From contig JAICSO010000007.1 of NCBI GenBank assembly GCA_025936825.1, positions 147,517 through 211,516 on the forward strand: 64,000 bases of DNA, in the 5' to 3' direction. The position numbers were made by a program, and so were the translations under genes. Positions 24,585 through 35,115 of the stretch are shown piece by piece (position 1 is the first letter of the stretch; each line of letters starts with the position of its first letter). This DNA is from Terriglobales bacterium. GTDB lineage: Bacteria; Acidobacteriota; Terriglobia; Terriglobales; Acidobacteriaceae. The notes below the pieces were generated by a model that was not told where the DNA came from, made no database searches, and was given only the letters and a program-made list of their open reading frames with translations.

Positions 24585-25964
24585 CTACTCGCCCCCGACC
24601 GTGAGGCCGTCGATTCTCAACGTCGGCGCTGCGACCGACCCGCGGAATTCCAGGTCGTTAGCCACTTCAGAGATGTTCATGAACATGTCTTTGAGGTTGC
24701 CGGCGACGGTGATTTCCTCGACGGGGTACGCGAGCTCGCCGTTAGAGATCCACATGCCGGATGCGCCGCGCGAGTAGTCGCCGGTGACGAGATTCACACC
24801 CATGCCCATGAATTCCGTGACGTATAAGCCGTCTTTCACATCGCCGATCAACTCCTGCGGTGTACGCGAACCCGGCTGGAGGAAATAGTTGCCCGGGCCA
24901 ATGCCGGGAGTTCCCGCGAGCCCGCGCGAAGCGTTTCCGGTGGTTTTCAGCTTGAGCTTCTTGGCGGTGTACGTATTCAACAGATACGAAGTCAGCGCGC
25001 CCTGATCGATTACGACTGTGCGGCGCGTGGGAATACCTTCGCCGTCGAATGGGCTGGTGCCGAAGCCGCCTACCATGGTTCCGTCGTCAATGACGGTCAC
25101 ACCACTCGCGGCAATCTTCTGGCCGAGTTTTCCAGCGAGAAACGACGCGCCACGATAGACCGAGTCTCCGTTCACACCTTCGAAGATGTGCTCCAGAATT
25201 GAAGTCGAGACCAGCGGATCGAAGATGATGGGAACTTTCTGCGTCTTTACCTTCCGCGCACCGAGTCGGCGCAGCGTTCGCTCGGCCGCAACTTTGCCGA
25301 CGTGCTCTGGCGACTCAAGCCTTCCCAGACTGCGCGCCACCGAATACCAGTAGTCGCGCTGCATGGCTCCGTTCTCGTCCTGCGCGATGGGAACGGCGGA
25401 AACGGAACAATAAGAGCGCCTGTACTCGCCCAAGAAGCCGAGCGAATTGGCAAGGATCTTGTGACCGGTGGCGGCATCGAACGAGCCCCCGTCGGAATTC
25501 TTCAGGCGCGGATCAAAATCCAGCGCGGCTTTTTCTGCGCGGCGGGCGTAGCTGATGCGCTCGGGACCGGGCAGGGAGTAGACATCCTGCGAATAGAGAT
25601 CGAGATTGCCGGGAATGGATCCCAACTGCTCCTGCTCGGGAATTCCGGCGAATGGATCTTCGGAAGTAATCTTTGCCAACTCAAGCGCTGAGCTGAGCAT
25701 GCGGTCAAGACCGGCGCGAGAGAAGTCGCTGGAATGGGTGCTGGCCGAGCGCCTGCCGAAAAAGACGCGCACGCCGATGGCTTTCGATCCAGATTCCTTC
25801 AAGGTTTCAACCTGGCCGAGGCGAACAAGCGTGGAAAATTCGTCGCCTTCGCGGATGACGCACTCGGCAGCGCTGGCGCCGTGCTGCATGGCGCGACGGA
25901 CGAGGTCCTGGGCAAGTTCTTTCAGATCAGTTTCGGTTTGAGGCTCGAGAGTTGTTTCAGGCAT
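24585..25964 (-). CDS. TldD/PmbA-family metalloprotease subunit (PmbA/TldE-like)
   Basis: A protein of about 459 residues. It shows the PmbA fold (VRRAMQHGASAAECVIREG, later GAQ-type C-terminal MFMNISEVANDLEFRGSVAA) but lacks the HExxxH metal site, as PmbA does. With TldD, encoded just upstream, it would form the TldD/E heterodimer that trims unfolded or precursor peptides. The start is MPETTLEPQ at 25964; codons before this come from a GGTCCTTGGTCGTCGG repeat and would add an unnatural PTTDDQGPTT peptide. Confidence 0.92.
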   Translation of the reverse strand: MPETTLEPQTETDLKELAQDLVRRAMQHGASAAECVIREGDEFSTLVRLGQVETLKESGSKAIGVRVFFGRRSASTHSSDFSRAGLDRMLSSALELAKITSEDPFAGIPEQEQLGSIPGNLDLYSQDVYSLPGPERISYARRAEKAALDFDPRLKNSDGGSFDAATGHKILANSLGFLGEYRRSYCSVSAVPIAQDENGAMQRDYWYSVARSLGRLESPEHVGKVAAERTLRRLGARKVKTQKVPIIFDPLVSTSILEHIFEGVNGDSVYRGASFLAGKLGQKIAASGVTVIDDGTMVGGFGTSPFDGEGIPTRRTVVIDQGALTSYLLNTYTAKKLKLKTTGNASRGLAGTPGIGPGNYFLQPGSRTPQELIGDVKDGLYVTEFMGMGVNLVTGDYSRGASGMWISNGELAYPVEEITVAGNLKDMFMNISEVANDLEFRGSVAAPTLRIDGLTVGGE

Positions 25965-26296
25965 AAGGAAAAAAGTCGTCGGTCCTTGGTCGTCGGTCGT
26001 CGGCAAAAATCGGCCGAGTGACCAGTTCACCACAGAGGCACAGGGGCACAGAAAAACACAAAACTCAAAAATATAGGTATGTCATTCCGAACCGCTTCAG
26101 CGGTGAGGAATCCGCTTCTTCCTGTGCCCGATCGAAAGCAGGTTCCTCACCGCTGAAGCGGTTCGGAATGACACCGTAAAGAACGATTCGTAATCCGCAA
26201 AAGATCTGCACATCCACAAAAGATCTGTGCATCCGCAAACAACGGACTCCGAACGCCCCCCCTGGCTCTTCGTCGTGCCCCCGTGGTGAAAGACAA
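25965..26296. repeat. 332-bp gap filled with several repeat families
   Basis: Between the PmbA-like and TldD genes there is no gene. It holds a GGTCCTTGGTCGTCGG tract (25977-26002), a CACCACAGAGGCACAGGGGC tract (26028-26060), a perfect 30-bp inverted repeat (26081-26110 with 26143-26172, ends GTCATTCCGA/TCGGAATGAC), and an ATCCGCAAAAGATCTGC-type tract (26190-26240). If the two genes are one operon, the transcript must cross all of this. Confidence 0.8.
26081..26172. repeat. Perfect 30-bp inverted repeat (GTCATTCCGA family)
   Basis: Two 30-base arms match perfectly and enclose 32 bases that include AAGCAGG. A related element at 38475-38591 shares the ends GTCATTCCGA and the inner AGCAGGTTCCTC. 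The pair looks like a non-autonomous repeat family; no transposase is seen. Confidence 0.85.
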
Positions 26297-27748
26297 CTAC
26301 TGCATGAAGCCGCCGGGATCTTTCCGGGCGGTGCCACCAACCGTCATGCGGTCGAGCTTCGTCGTGGGCATTCCTACACCGACAGGGACAGCCTGTCCAT
26401 CTTTGCCGCAGGTCCCTACGCCTTCATCGAGGCGAAGGTCGTTCCCCACCATGGACACGTGCTTCAGCGCCTCCGGACCATTGCCGATCAAAGTTGCACC
26501 GCGAATGGGGGCAGTCACTTTTCCGTCTTCAATCAGGTACGCCTCGGACGCGGAGAAGACGAACTTACCGTTGGTGATGTCCACCTGGCCGCCGCCGAAG
26601 TTCACCGCATACACCCCGTTCTTTACCGAGCGGATGATGTCTTCAGGATCGTCGTCGCCGGCCAGCATATAGGTATTCGTCATGCGCGGCATCGGGATGT
26701 GCTCGTAGCTTTCGCGGCGTCCATTGCCGGTATTCTTCATGCCCATCAACTTGGCGGAGAGCTTGTCGCTCAAATAGCCCTTCAGAATTCCCTTTTCGAT
26801 GAGGACGTTTTCCTGCGTTGCATTGCCTTCGTCGTCCACGTTGAGCGAGCCGCGCCGCCACGGCATGGTGCCGTTATCGACCACTGTGACCTTTTCGCTG
26901 GCTACCGGCTTCCCAATCAGGCCGGCAAATGCGGAAGTCTGCTTGCGATTGAAGTCCGCTTCGAGCCCGTGACCGACAGCTTCGTGCAACAGCACTCCGG
27001 GCCAGCCGGGCCCGAGCACCACTTCCATCTCTCCCGCGGGAGCTTCGCGCGCGTCGAGCTGCAGAATCGCCTGACGCGCGGCTTCCTTAGCGAAGAACTC
27101 AGGGGTCTTCTCGCCAAAGAAGAAGTCAAGGGCAACGCGACCGCCGCCACCGGCACTGCCGCGAGCGGAATTGCTGTCAGTTTTGGCGATGCACGAGACA
27201 TTCAGTCGCGCCAAGGGCTGAGAGTCTTCTGCGTAAGTTCCATCCGAGCCGACCACGAGAATGTTGCGGAGTTCATCTGCATAGCTGGCGCGAACTTCCT
27301 TGATCTGCGGATTGTAGGCGCGGGCGGCGCTGTCGGCGCGCATCACGAGTTCCACCTTGGCGGTGATCTCGGCATCAACCGACGGCAAGGTTACCGGATA
27401 AAGACTGCGCGCAGCTTTCTGTTGAAATCCCGCGCTCGGGGTCTTGGCTGGCCCGCTGGCTATCAGGGCTGCAGTTCGGGCCGCATGCAGAATTCGCTGC
27501 GGCGAAAGATCGTCGGTGTAAGCGTAGCCGGTACGCTCGCCGGAGATCACTCGCACTCCACAGCCCGCCGAAATGCCCTGCGAGGCGGATTTCACCATGG
27601 ATTCATCCACAGAAAGAGCGGTCGAAGACAGGTATTCGAAGTACAGGTCGGCGTAATCACCACCCGCTGAAAGGGCTGCGGCGAGGTAGCGCTCCAAGTC
27701 GCGATCGGTCAGGCCATATTGCTGAAAGAAAAAGGGCTTATTGTCCAC
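26297..27748 (-). CDS. tldD: Metalloprotease TldD
   Basis: A 483-residue protein with the TldD metal motif in LLHEAVGHGLEADFNRK (HExxxH), the GVRVISGERTGYAYTDDL segment and the C-terminal GGTARKDPGGFMQ. It should be the catalytic half of the TldD/E protease, which in other bacteria matures small peptides such as microcin B17 and degrades CcdA. It precedes the PmbA-like gene in the same direction. No RiPP precursor or modification gene is visible nearby. Confidence 0.95.
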   Translation of the reverse strand: MDNKPFFFQQYGLTDRDLERYLAAALSAGGDYADLYFEYLSSTALSVDESMVKSASQGISAGCGVRVISGERTGYAYTDDLSPQRILHAARTAALIASGPAKTPSAGFQQKAARSLYPVTLPSVDAEITAKVELVMRADSAARAYNPQIKEVRASYADELRNILVVGSDGTYAEDSQPLARLNVSCIAKTDSNSARGSAGGGGRVALDFFFGEKTPEFFAKEAARQAILQLDAREAPAGEMEVVLGPGWPGVLLHEAVGHGLEADFNRKQTSAFAGLIGKPVASEKVTVVDNGTMPWRRGSLNVDDEGNATQENVLIEKGILKGYLSDKLSAKLMGMKNTGNGRRESYEHIPMPRMTNTYMLAGDDDPEDIIRSVKNGVYAVNFGGGQVDITNGKFVFSASEAYLIEDGKVTAPIRGATLIGNGPEALKHVSMVGNDLRLDEGVGTCGKDGQAVPVGVGMPTTKLDRMTVGGTARKDPGGFMQ

Positions 27749-27799
27749 AGGTATTAGATGGCCTCCGGCCGGCGTAGGACTCGCGTACTGCAGTCATTA

Positions 27800-27915
27800 T
27801 CCCACAGCGGATTGAATCATTGAATCATCGGGGGATTGAGTAATTGAGAGTGGGCAGTACGGGACGTAGTAGGCATTGATTCAATGATCCGATGAGTCAA
27901 TGATTCAATTCCTAT
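27800..27915. repeat. TTGAATCATTGAATCA / TGATTCAATGATT inverted repeat
   Basis: Left arm TTGAATCATTGAATCATC and right arm CATTGATTCAATGATCCG frame the divergent promoter region of tldD and the 504-residue gene. The same family fills 48885-49020. Confidence 0.8.
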
Positions 27916-27963
27916 GTTCATCCGTCACAGACACTGGCCCGCCGCTTCTGCAAAACTCCGACC

Positions 27964-29478
27964 ATGACCTCGCAAACTCTGTCTAGTGCGCTGGAGGGTT
28001 TCCTCGGAGGAAGCAGTGCTGCTGTCGTGATGGAAGACGGGGCAGTAGTCTTCGATCTCGAGCGCGCCAAGTACTCAGTTTCGGGAGAAAACAATAAATG
28101 CCTTTTGCATTTGTGGTCTGAGGAGCGTAATGCCGTTCGGCGGGTCCTCGATGTTGAGACCAAGGGAGAAACCCTTCGCTTGATGGTGCAGAAGTTCGGA
28201 CAGGCACGTGCGACAAGGCTGGAAATCCATCGCGAACGCGATCCGCGAAGTGCCTCGGCCAAGCGTATGGCCCGTGCAAGCTATCAGCGCGTTCTGGAAC
28301 GAGCGCTCAAAAAGCATTTTGCTGATTGGACACTGCTGCAACTGAACACGGCGATGGATCTGGAGCGCTCGTTTGGGCCAATCTACGCGCGCGGAATGAT
28401 GAAGCGCGGCCTGTCTGCATTTGCGGTGCTCGGAGTCAATCGCCAGGAACTCCAGTCTTCCATCGACGCTTCGCTTACATTTGGAATTCTGTGGCTGGAT
28501 TCCTGCCGGTCGGCTCATACAGGCAAGTTGGTGATTGAAGGTTTGAAGTTGTTCATCCCGCGGGGATGTGCTGCGCTGGTTCGCGAGCGGGCGGCGCATC
28601 TCGATCAGTCAGCCGCCAAGTGGGAATTGTACGAACTTGACGAGCGGACCGACGAGTGCATCGGACTGGATGTTCTGGACTGCGGGAATGTGAACACGCG
28701 CCTGGTGCGATGTCCTGAAGAGACAGAAATTCAGGAGCGTTTTGCCGAGCCCATCGCGTTGGTTCGAGGGCTGATGTCGGAGGCTGAGATTGCCGCGGTT
28801 TCGCCCGCAGAAGTGTCGTTTCGATGCCATGGACTGGAATTCGCACGGGCGCGGTTGACGGCTGCTCCTGGGCAGCCTTGGGGAATGCCAGAAATCGTGT
28901 TTGGAGCGGGTCCGGAAGAGCGAGTGCTCGATGGCCGAACCATGCCCGAGTTTCAAACTCTCATTCGCAGCGTCGGCGAAGTGCGGCATGCGGAGGGACC
29001 GCACGAATGCCGCTGGTGGCGCCTGCATCCGGAGCGCTGGCTGGAATCGCTTGTGGTGAGGAATGTCACGGCCTTGGAAAACCAATTTGATCCGCGATTT
29101 GTGTATTCGCAGGTGCCGGCGTTCTACGCGTCGGATCGCGGCATGATTGACGTACTCACGGTAACCCGCGAAGGACGACTCGCTGTAATCGAATTAAAGG
29201 CGGACGAGGACATTCACCTGCCTCTGCAGGGAATTGATTACTGGTCGCGCGTGGTGTGGCACCAGGAGCGCGATGAGTTCCACAAATTCGGATACTTCGC
29301 CGGTCGGGAGATATCGGGCGACTCGCCTCTGCTGGTAATGGTCGCGCCTGCGCTGCATGTGCATCCGGCAACGGACATCCTGCTGCGATATATTTCCCCG
29401 CGAATCGAGTGGGCGGTTTTAGGCATTGATGAGCGATGGAGGAAAGAGTTGCGAGTGGTATTCAGGAAGCGGCCTTAA
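27964..29478 (+). CDS. Unknown protein with C-terminal PD-(D/E)XK nuclease-like motif
   Basis: A 504-residue cytoplasmic protein. The first 370 residues match no family I know. The C-terminal part reads MIDVLTVTREGRLAVIELKA (Asp396, Glu410, Lys412), the spacing of a PD-(D/E)XK nuclease core, followed by a helix with QGIDYWSRVVWHQ, like the Q-x3-Y helix of some such enzymes. It stands alone, with repeats before and a bidirectional terminator after. A repair or restriction role is possible but only inferred from the motif. Confidence 0.8.
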   Translation: MTSQTLSSALEGFLGGSSAAVVMEDGAVVFDLERAKYSVSGENNKCLLHLWSEERNAVRRVLDVETKGETLRLMVQKFGQARATRLEIHRERDPRSASAKRMARASYQRVLERALKKHFADWTLLQLNTAMDLERSFGPIYARGMMKRGLSAFAVLGVNRQELQSSIDASLTFGILWLDSCRSAHTGKLVIEGLKLFIPRGCAALVRERAAHLDQSAAKWELYELDERTDECIGLDVLDCGNVNTRLVRCPEETEIQERFAEPIALVRGLMSEAEIAAVSPAEVSFRCHGLEFARARLTAAPGQPWGMPEIVFGAGPEERVLDGRTMPEFQTLIRSVGEVRHAEGPHECRWWRLHPERWLESLVVRNVTALENQFDPRFVYSQVPAFYASDRGMIDVLTVTREGRLAVIELKADEDIHLPLQGIDYWSRVVWHQERDEFHKFGYFAGREISGDSPLLVMVAPALHVHPATDILLRYISPRIEWAVLGIDERWRKELRVVFRKRP

Positions 29479-29506
29479 GAATCTACAATTCAGCAACTTC
29501 TCTTCC

Positions 29507-29582
29507 GCGGACGAACGCGGATCAACACGGATTTGACCCGAATTGATTTCGAATCCGTGTTTATCCGCGTAAATCCGTGGAG
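29507..29582. repeat. GCGGATCAACACGGATT inverted repeat
   Basis: Arms of the form CGCGGATCAACACGGATTTG and AATCCGTGTTTATCCGCG fold back on each other downstream of the nuclease-like gene. Related tracts lie at 26190-26240 and 38625-38655. Confidence 0.7.
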
Positions 29583-29680
29583 AAGAATTTGATCTTGTCC
29601 GTATCTCCGCGGTGGATCAGGGTCGCCGCGGGCAACAGCGTCGAATTCCCGGGCAGAAGTGCCGGCGCCACAAGAGCTTT

Positions 29681-29700
29681 GGCGGACACGAATGTCCGCC
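29681..29700. repeat. Small hairpin, 8-bp stem with 4-base loop
   Basis: GGCGGACA-CGAA-TGTCCGCC, followed by CCCACAAG. Same design as 21844, including the trailing CCCAC. Confidence 0.7.
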
Positions 29701-29713
29701 CCCACAAGAAAAC

Positions 29714-29742
29714 GGGCGGCCGTTAAGGCCGCCCAATCTTTT
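29714..29742. terminator. Bidirectional Rho-independent terminator
   Basis: GGGCGGCC-GTTAA-GGCCGCCC is a perfect 8-bp stem followed by AATCTTTT on the plus strand and by GTTTTC on the minus strand. It lies between the convergent nuclease-like gene and ftsH and can serve both. Confidence 0.85.
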
Positions 29743-29773
29743 ACTGGCATTTGCTACTAGTAAGTAGCAACTT

Positions 29774-31687
<1,914 letters not shown>

Positions 31688-31953
31688 TGAAAGGCTCCTC
31701 AGGAGGACGCCCTGTCCTCTCCCCCGTCGGCCCCAACCTTGGCTGGCCATTACGGGAAACCGGCAAGCCCAGCATCGCACAGCTGAGACTCCCGCATCTC
31801 TCCCCTGGAGATTAGATGCCGGTGCCGGAATTTAGATCGACAAAATGCGGCCTATGTCATTCTACCGCCGTCTTCACCAAAATTGCGGTTCCTACTGAAA
31901 TAACTTGAGTCTCAGAAGGACGTGCTGCCCTCCGAAATCGTCGGTTTCGCTGC

Positions 31954-33168
31954 TCAAAATTCCCGCAACTGGCGAACCGTCTCGATCACCCGCCCAGCGG
32001 CATAGTCAACTTCGGGTTCGGTCGTGAAGCGGCCCAGGCCAAAACGGATCGAAGCTTGCGCCAGATCATCGCTCAAGCCCAAAGCTTTCAGCACATACGA
32101 TGGTTCAACGTGATCGGAGGTACAGGCGGCGCCGCTGGAAACTGCGATGTCGTCGAGCGCAGTGAGCAGGTCTTCTCCTTGGACTCCGGCGAAGCTTACA
32201 TTGAGATTTCCCGGCACCCGGTGCTCGATTGAACCATTGATAGTGACACCGTCGAGTTCCGACATGATCCGCTCGCGCAGGCGGTTTCGCAGGCCCGCAA
32301 TGCGACAGGCCTCTTCAGGCAGCTCGTTTTTTGCAATCTCACAGGCTTTCCCCAGCCCAACGATCCCGGGGGCATTCAGGGTTCCTGAGCGGAGACCGTG
32401 TTCGTGTCCTCCGCCATGGATCTGCGGGGCCACAGTCACGGCTGAGCTCTTGCGCACGTACAGAACCCCGACTCCTTTCGGGCCATAAAGCTTGTGTCCC
32501 GAAATGGAAAGCAGGTCGACGTTCTGCGCGGCCAAATTGATCGGAACCTTGCCGACAGCTTGGGCAGCATCCGTATGGAATGCAATGCGACGCTCTCGGC
32601 AGATCGCCCCGATTTCGGCGATTGGCTGCAGAACTCCGGTCTCATTGTTCGCAGCCATGACCGTGACCAGAATCGTTTCGGGCCGTAGTGCGCGGCCAAA
32701 TGCGTCAAGGTCGACACGACCGTCGTTTTGAACCGGCAAGTACGTCACTTCGAAGCCGCAGTGTTCCAGGTGTTTGCACGAATCGAGAACTGCCTTATGT
32801 TCGGTATGAACGGTGATGATGTGCCGCCCGCGGTCGCAATCGGATTCTGCGACCCCTTTGATCGCGAGGTTGTCAGACTCGGTGGCGCCGGAGGTAAAGA
32901 TGATCTCTTCGGGCGCCGCCCCGATAAGATGCGCTACTTGTTGCCGCGCAAGATCAACCGCCTTGCTGGCTTCCCATCCGAAGGAGTGGCTGCGGCTGGC
33001 TGGATTTCCGAACTTACCCTGCAAAAAGGGCAACATCGACTCAAGCACGCGGGGATCGAGCGGAGTAGTCGCGTGATTGTCGAGGTAAATCGGTAACGTA
33101 ACTCCCACTGCGGCGCGAGGCTGGGTCGAATTGGGAGGCGCTTCGGTCCTCATGTAACTAGTATCCAT
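31954..33168 (-). CDS. Cysteine desulfurase (IscS/NifS family)
   Basis: A fold-type I PLP enzyme of about 404 residues. It has [20 protein letters not shown], the [14 protein letters not shown] helix, the PLP Lys in [14 protein letters not shown] and the catalytic Cys in [17 protein letters not shown], which fits the group I (IscS-like) loop. It takes sulfur from cysteine for Fe-S cluster or tRNA thiolation. No iscU or mnmA is adjacent, so its partner is unknown. In a genome with SelD it might also supply selenium, which is inference. Start could be 33168 or 33153. Confidence 0.93.
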   Translation of the reverse strand: MDTSYMRTEAPPNSTQPRAAVGVTLPIYLDNHATTPLDPRVLESMLPFLQGKFGNPASRSHSFGWEASKAVDLARQQVAHLIGAAPEEIIFTSGATESDNLAIKGVAESDCDRGRHIITVHTEHKAVLDSCKHLEHCGFEVTYLPVQNDGRVDLDAFGRALRPETILVTVMAANNETGVLQPIAEIGAICRERRIAFHTDAAQAVGKVPINLAAQNVDLLSISGHKLYGPKGVGVLYVRKSSAVTVAPQIHGGGHEHGLRSGTLNAPGIVGLGKACEIAKNELPEEACRIAGLRNRLRERIMSELDGVTINGSIEHRVPGNLNVSFAGVQGEDLLTALDDIAVSSGAACTSDHVEPSYVLKALGLSDDLAQASIRFGLGRFTTEPEVDYAAGRVIETVRQLREF

Positions 33169-33272
33169 TTTCCCGCTTGACAATTCCACGGGGACAGCTA
33201 AAAATACCGCCAATTCCGGCGAAGAACCGCCCGGTGGCGCAACGCCGGGCGCTCGCCAGTTAACCGGAATCT

Positions 33273-33461
33273 ATGAGCCCATCCAGTTCGCCTCAGCCCC
33301 CTCAGAAGATCGATGTCACCCAGTGCAAACACCCGCGCGTGAAGATCGTCGCCCGCGAAGAAGACTCCGAGTTTGTGGAATGCGTGGAGTGCGGAGAAGT
33401 CTTCGAGTCCAGCGAATTCAAAGACATGAACATTGAAGAGACCAAGCTGAAGGAAGGATAG
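33273..33461 (+). CDS. Small acidic Cys protein, unknown
   Basis: A 62-residue protein with CKHPRVKI and VECVECGEVFESSEFKD; the three Cys and one His could form one zinc site, similar to a rubredoxin-like knuckle. The C-terminus is strongly acidic with Lys. It lies between the divergent cysteine desulfurase and a repeat-filled convergent gap. Function unknown. Confidence 0.65.
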   Translation: MSPSSSPQPPQKIDVTQCKHPRVKIVAREEDSEFVECVECGEVFESSEFKDMNIEETKLKEG

Positions 33462-33625
33462 GCGTCAGCTGTCAGTTCTCGGTCGGCAGGCCCGCGTCAA
33501 CCATGCGTCCGTTTAAGGAACAACCCTTGAACGCTTTGATTGCAGATTTTCACTTGCAGCTTGCAGTTGGGGACGAATCCGGGCAACGGAGCTTTTCCTG
33601 ACGGCTGATGGCTGACGACTGACGC
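33462..33625. repeat. GGCGTCAGCTGTCAG / CTGACGACTGACGCC inverted repeat
   Basis: The convergent gap begins with GGCGTCAGCTGTCAG and ends with CTGATGGCTGACGACTGACGCC, inverted ends about 150 bases apart, with a further GCAGCTTGCAGTTGG-type tract between. It may act as a boundary or terminator for both genes. Confidence 0.65.
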
Positions 33626-34984
33626 CTACTTCTTCAGCTTCTTCGAGATTTCTCTCATTAGCTTGGGCTTGAGTTCTGCCAGAACTGTGTCCACGATGCT
33701 GGCGAGGTCGCCATCGAGTTCGGAAGGTTGCTCATCTTGCGCAGACGCTGCTTCTGCAGACAAGGTTTGTACAGGAGATTCAGGTTGCGATGCAGCAGCG
33801 ACCCCTTCCGCGGATGCTGTGGCTTTTGCGGCTTGGGCCACGCTTTCCGCCAGAGCATCCGTGCTGTGCGCGTTCATGACCGTCTCGCGGATCTGCTGCC
33901 AGTTTTCCCAAGCTGCCGCAGCTGCGGAACCGGCCGTAGGCTCGGCTTCATCCGTGGGACTAGCGACCGCACTGGTTACGGACCCGCTGCCTGAAGCTCC
34001 TGCCGCCGCGGCAAAAACGGCGCCTTGAGTGTCGGTAGAGGCTGCTTCGGGCTGCTTAGCATCGGCTGCAATTGCCGGAGGAGCCGGGGTGGTCTGGGCA
34101 GCTTCGGCCGCCCGCATCTCCTGCTCAAGTTCGAGAGCAGCTTCCTCGGGAGACAACGCAACGTTTTCCGCAACCCAGCGCGGGGCCGAAGGTGCTGTCT
34201 TGTTCTCGTCGTTGACGGAGACTCTGGTTTCTTTTTCAACTACGGTCTGTTTGTCTGCTGGAGCTTCCGCAGCAACTTTTGACGCTGCTGGTTCTTGGGG
34301 TTTCTCGTCCGCAGCGGCCGTCTGAGCGATCGCAGTACTTTGATCATCACTTGTGCCCGAATCCGGCACAACCGGAAGTTCGCCGGTGGCTTCGTGAACC
34401 AGCGGGAATGCGCCAATTTTTGGACTTGCTGCTGGGGCGGGCTCTTCTGCAACCGGCTCAGGCGCAATTTCTTCCGCCGAGGAACTGCTCTTTCGTTCCT
34501 TAACGTGTGCGAGATATTCGGCGTTGTCCGACCACTCTCGCGAAGCTTTCGAATCGTCGTCGTGCCAAAAAGAAGGTTTTTTGGATTTGCGACCCCGCGA
34601 TGTTTCTTGCGGAACGATTCGGTCTTCAAGCTTCGCTAATGCCGCCAGCAATTCACTGGCTTCGAATGGCTTCACGATGTGGGCGTCGGCGCGAACGCGC
34701 TTGGCCTCATCGGCCTTGAAAGGCTCCATCTTCCCGACGGTGAGGAGTACCGGAATTTTCGAGGTGTCCCCGGATTCCTTTAACCGCTGGCACACTTCCA
34801 GCCCACCGTAACCTGGCATGTAAACGTCGAGCACGATGAGATCGGGGCGGACCTCGTGGATTTTCTTGAGTGCCGCGGACCCATTGTTGACCGTAATGAC
34901 TTCATAGCCCGCATCGGTAAGGATGCGGCGGCCCATGTTTTGGGCGGTAACGCTGTCGTCGGCTAGCAGGACCGTGCGCGGCAA
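33626..34984 (-). CDS. Response regulator with long disordered Ala/Glu-rich region
   Basis: A 452-residue protein. Residues 1-125 form a canonical receiver (LLADDSVTAQNMGRRILTDA, phospho-acceptor Asp in LIVLDVYMPGYGG, Lys in AHIVKPFEASELLAAL). Then come about 290 residues of Ala/Glu/Pro/Ser-rich, probably disordered sequence, and a conserved-looking helix at the end (LASIVDTVLAELKPKLMREI then SKKLKK). There is no DNA-binding domain, so output is probably by protein contact. Similar regulators occur in acidobacteria and myxobacteria. It follows bamD on the same strand. Confidence 0.85.
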   Translation of the reverse strand: MPRTVLLADDSVTAQNMGRRILTDAGYEVITVNNGSAALKKIHEVRPDLIVLDVYMPGYGGLEVCQRLKESGDTSKIPVLLTVGKMEPFKADEAKRVRADAHIVKPFEASELLAALAKLEDRIVPQETSRGRKSKKPSFWHDDDSKASREWSDNAEYLAHVKERKSSSSAEEIAPEPVAEEPAPAASPKIGAFPLVHEATGELPVVPDSGTSDDQSTAIAQTAAADEKPQEPAASKVAAEAPADKQTVVEKETRVSVNDENKTAPSAPRWVAENVALSPEEAALELEQEMRAAEAAQTTPAPPAIAADAKQPEAASTDTQGAVFAAAAGASGSGSVTSAVASPTDEAEPTAGSAAAAAWENWQQIRETVMNAHSTDALAESVAQAAKATASAEGVAAASQPESPVQTLSAEAASAQDEQPSELDGDLASIVDTVLAELKPKLMREISKKLKK

Positions 34985-35115
34985 AAGGTTCCCTCGTTAT
35001 CCAATAGGAGAGATACTTCGAAGGTAACGTGACGGTAGGCCTAAGTCAATGAAAGTAATCGGCTAGATAGGTTACGAGGGGACAGCACATTTGGTGTACT
35101 TCCCCTCTCAGAAAG

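Noticed and set aside
26459..27670. 403-residue open frame antisense to tldD
   Set aside because: Mirror of the TldD coding frame; no recognisable protein features.
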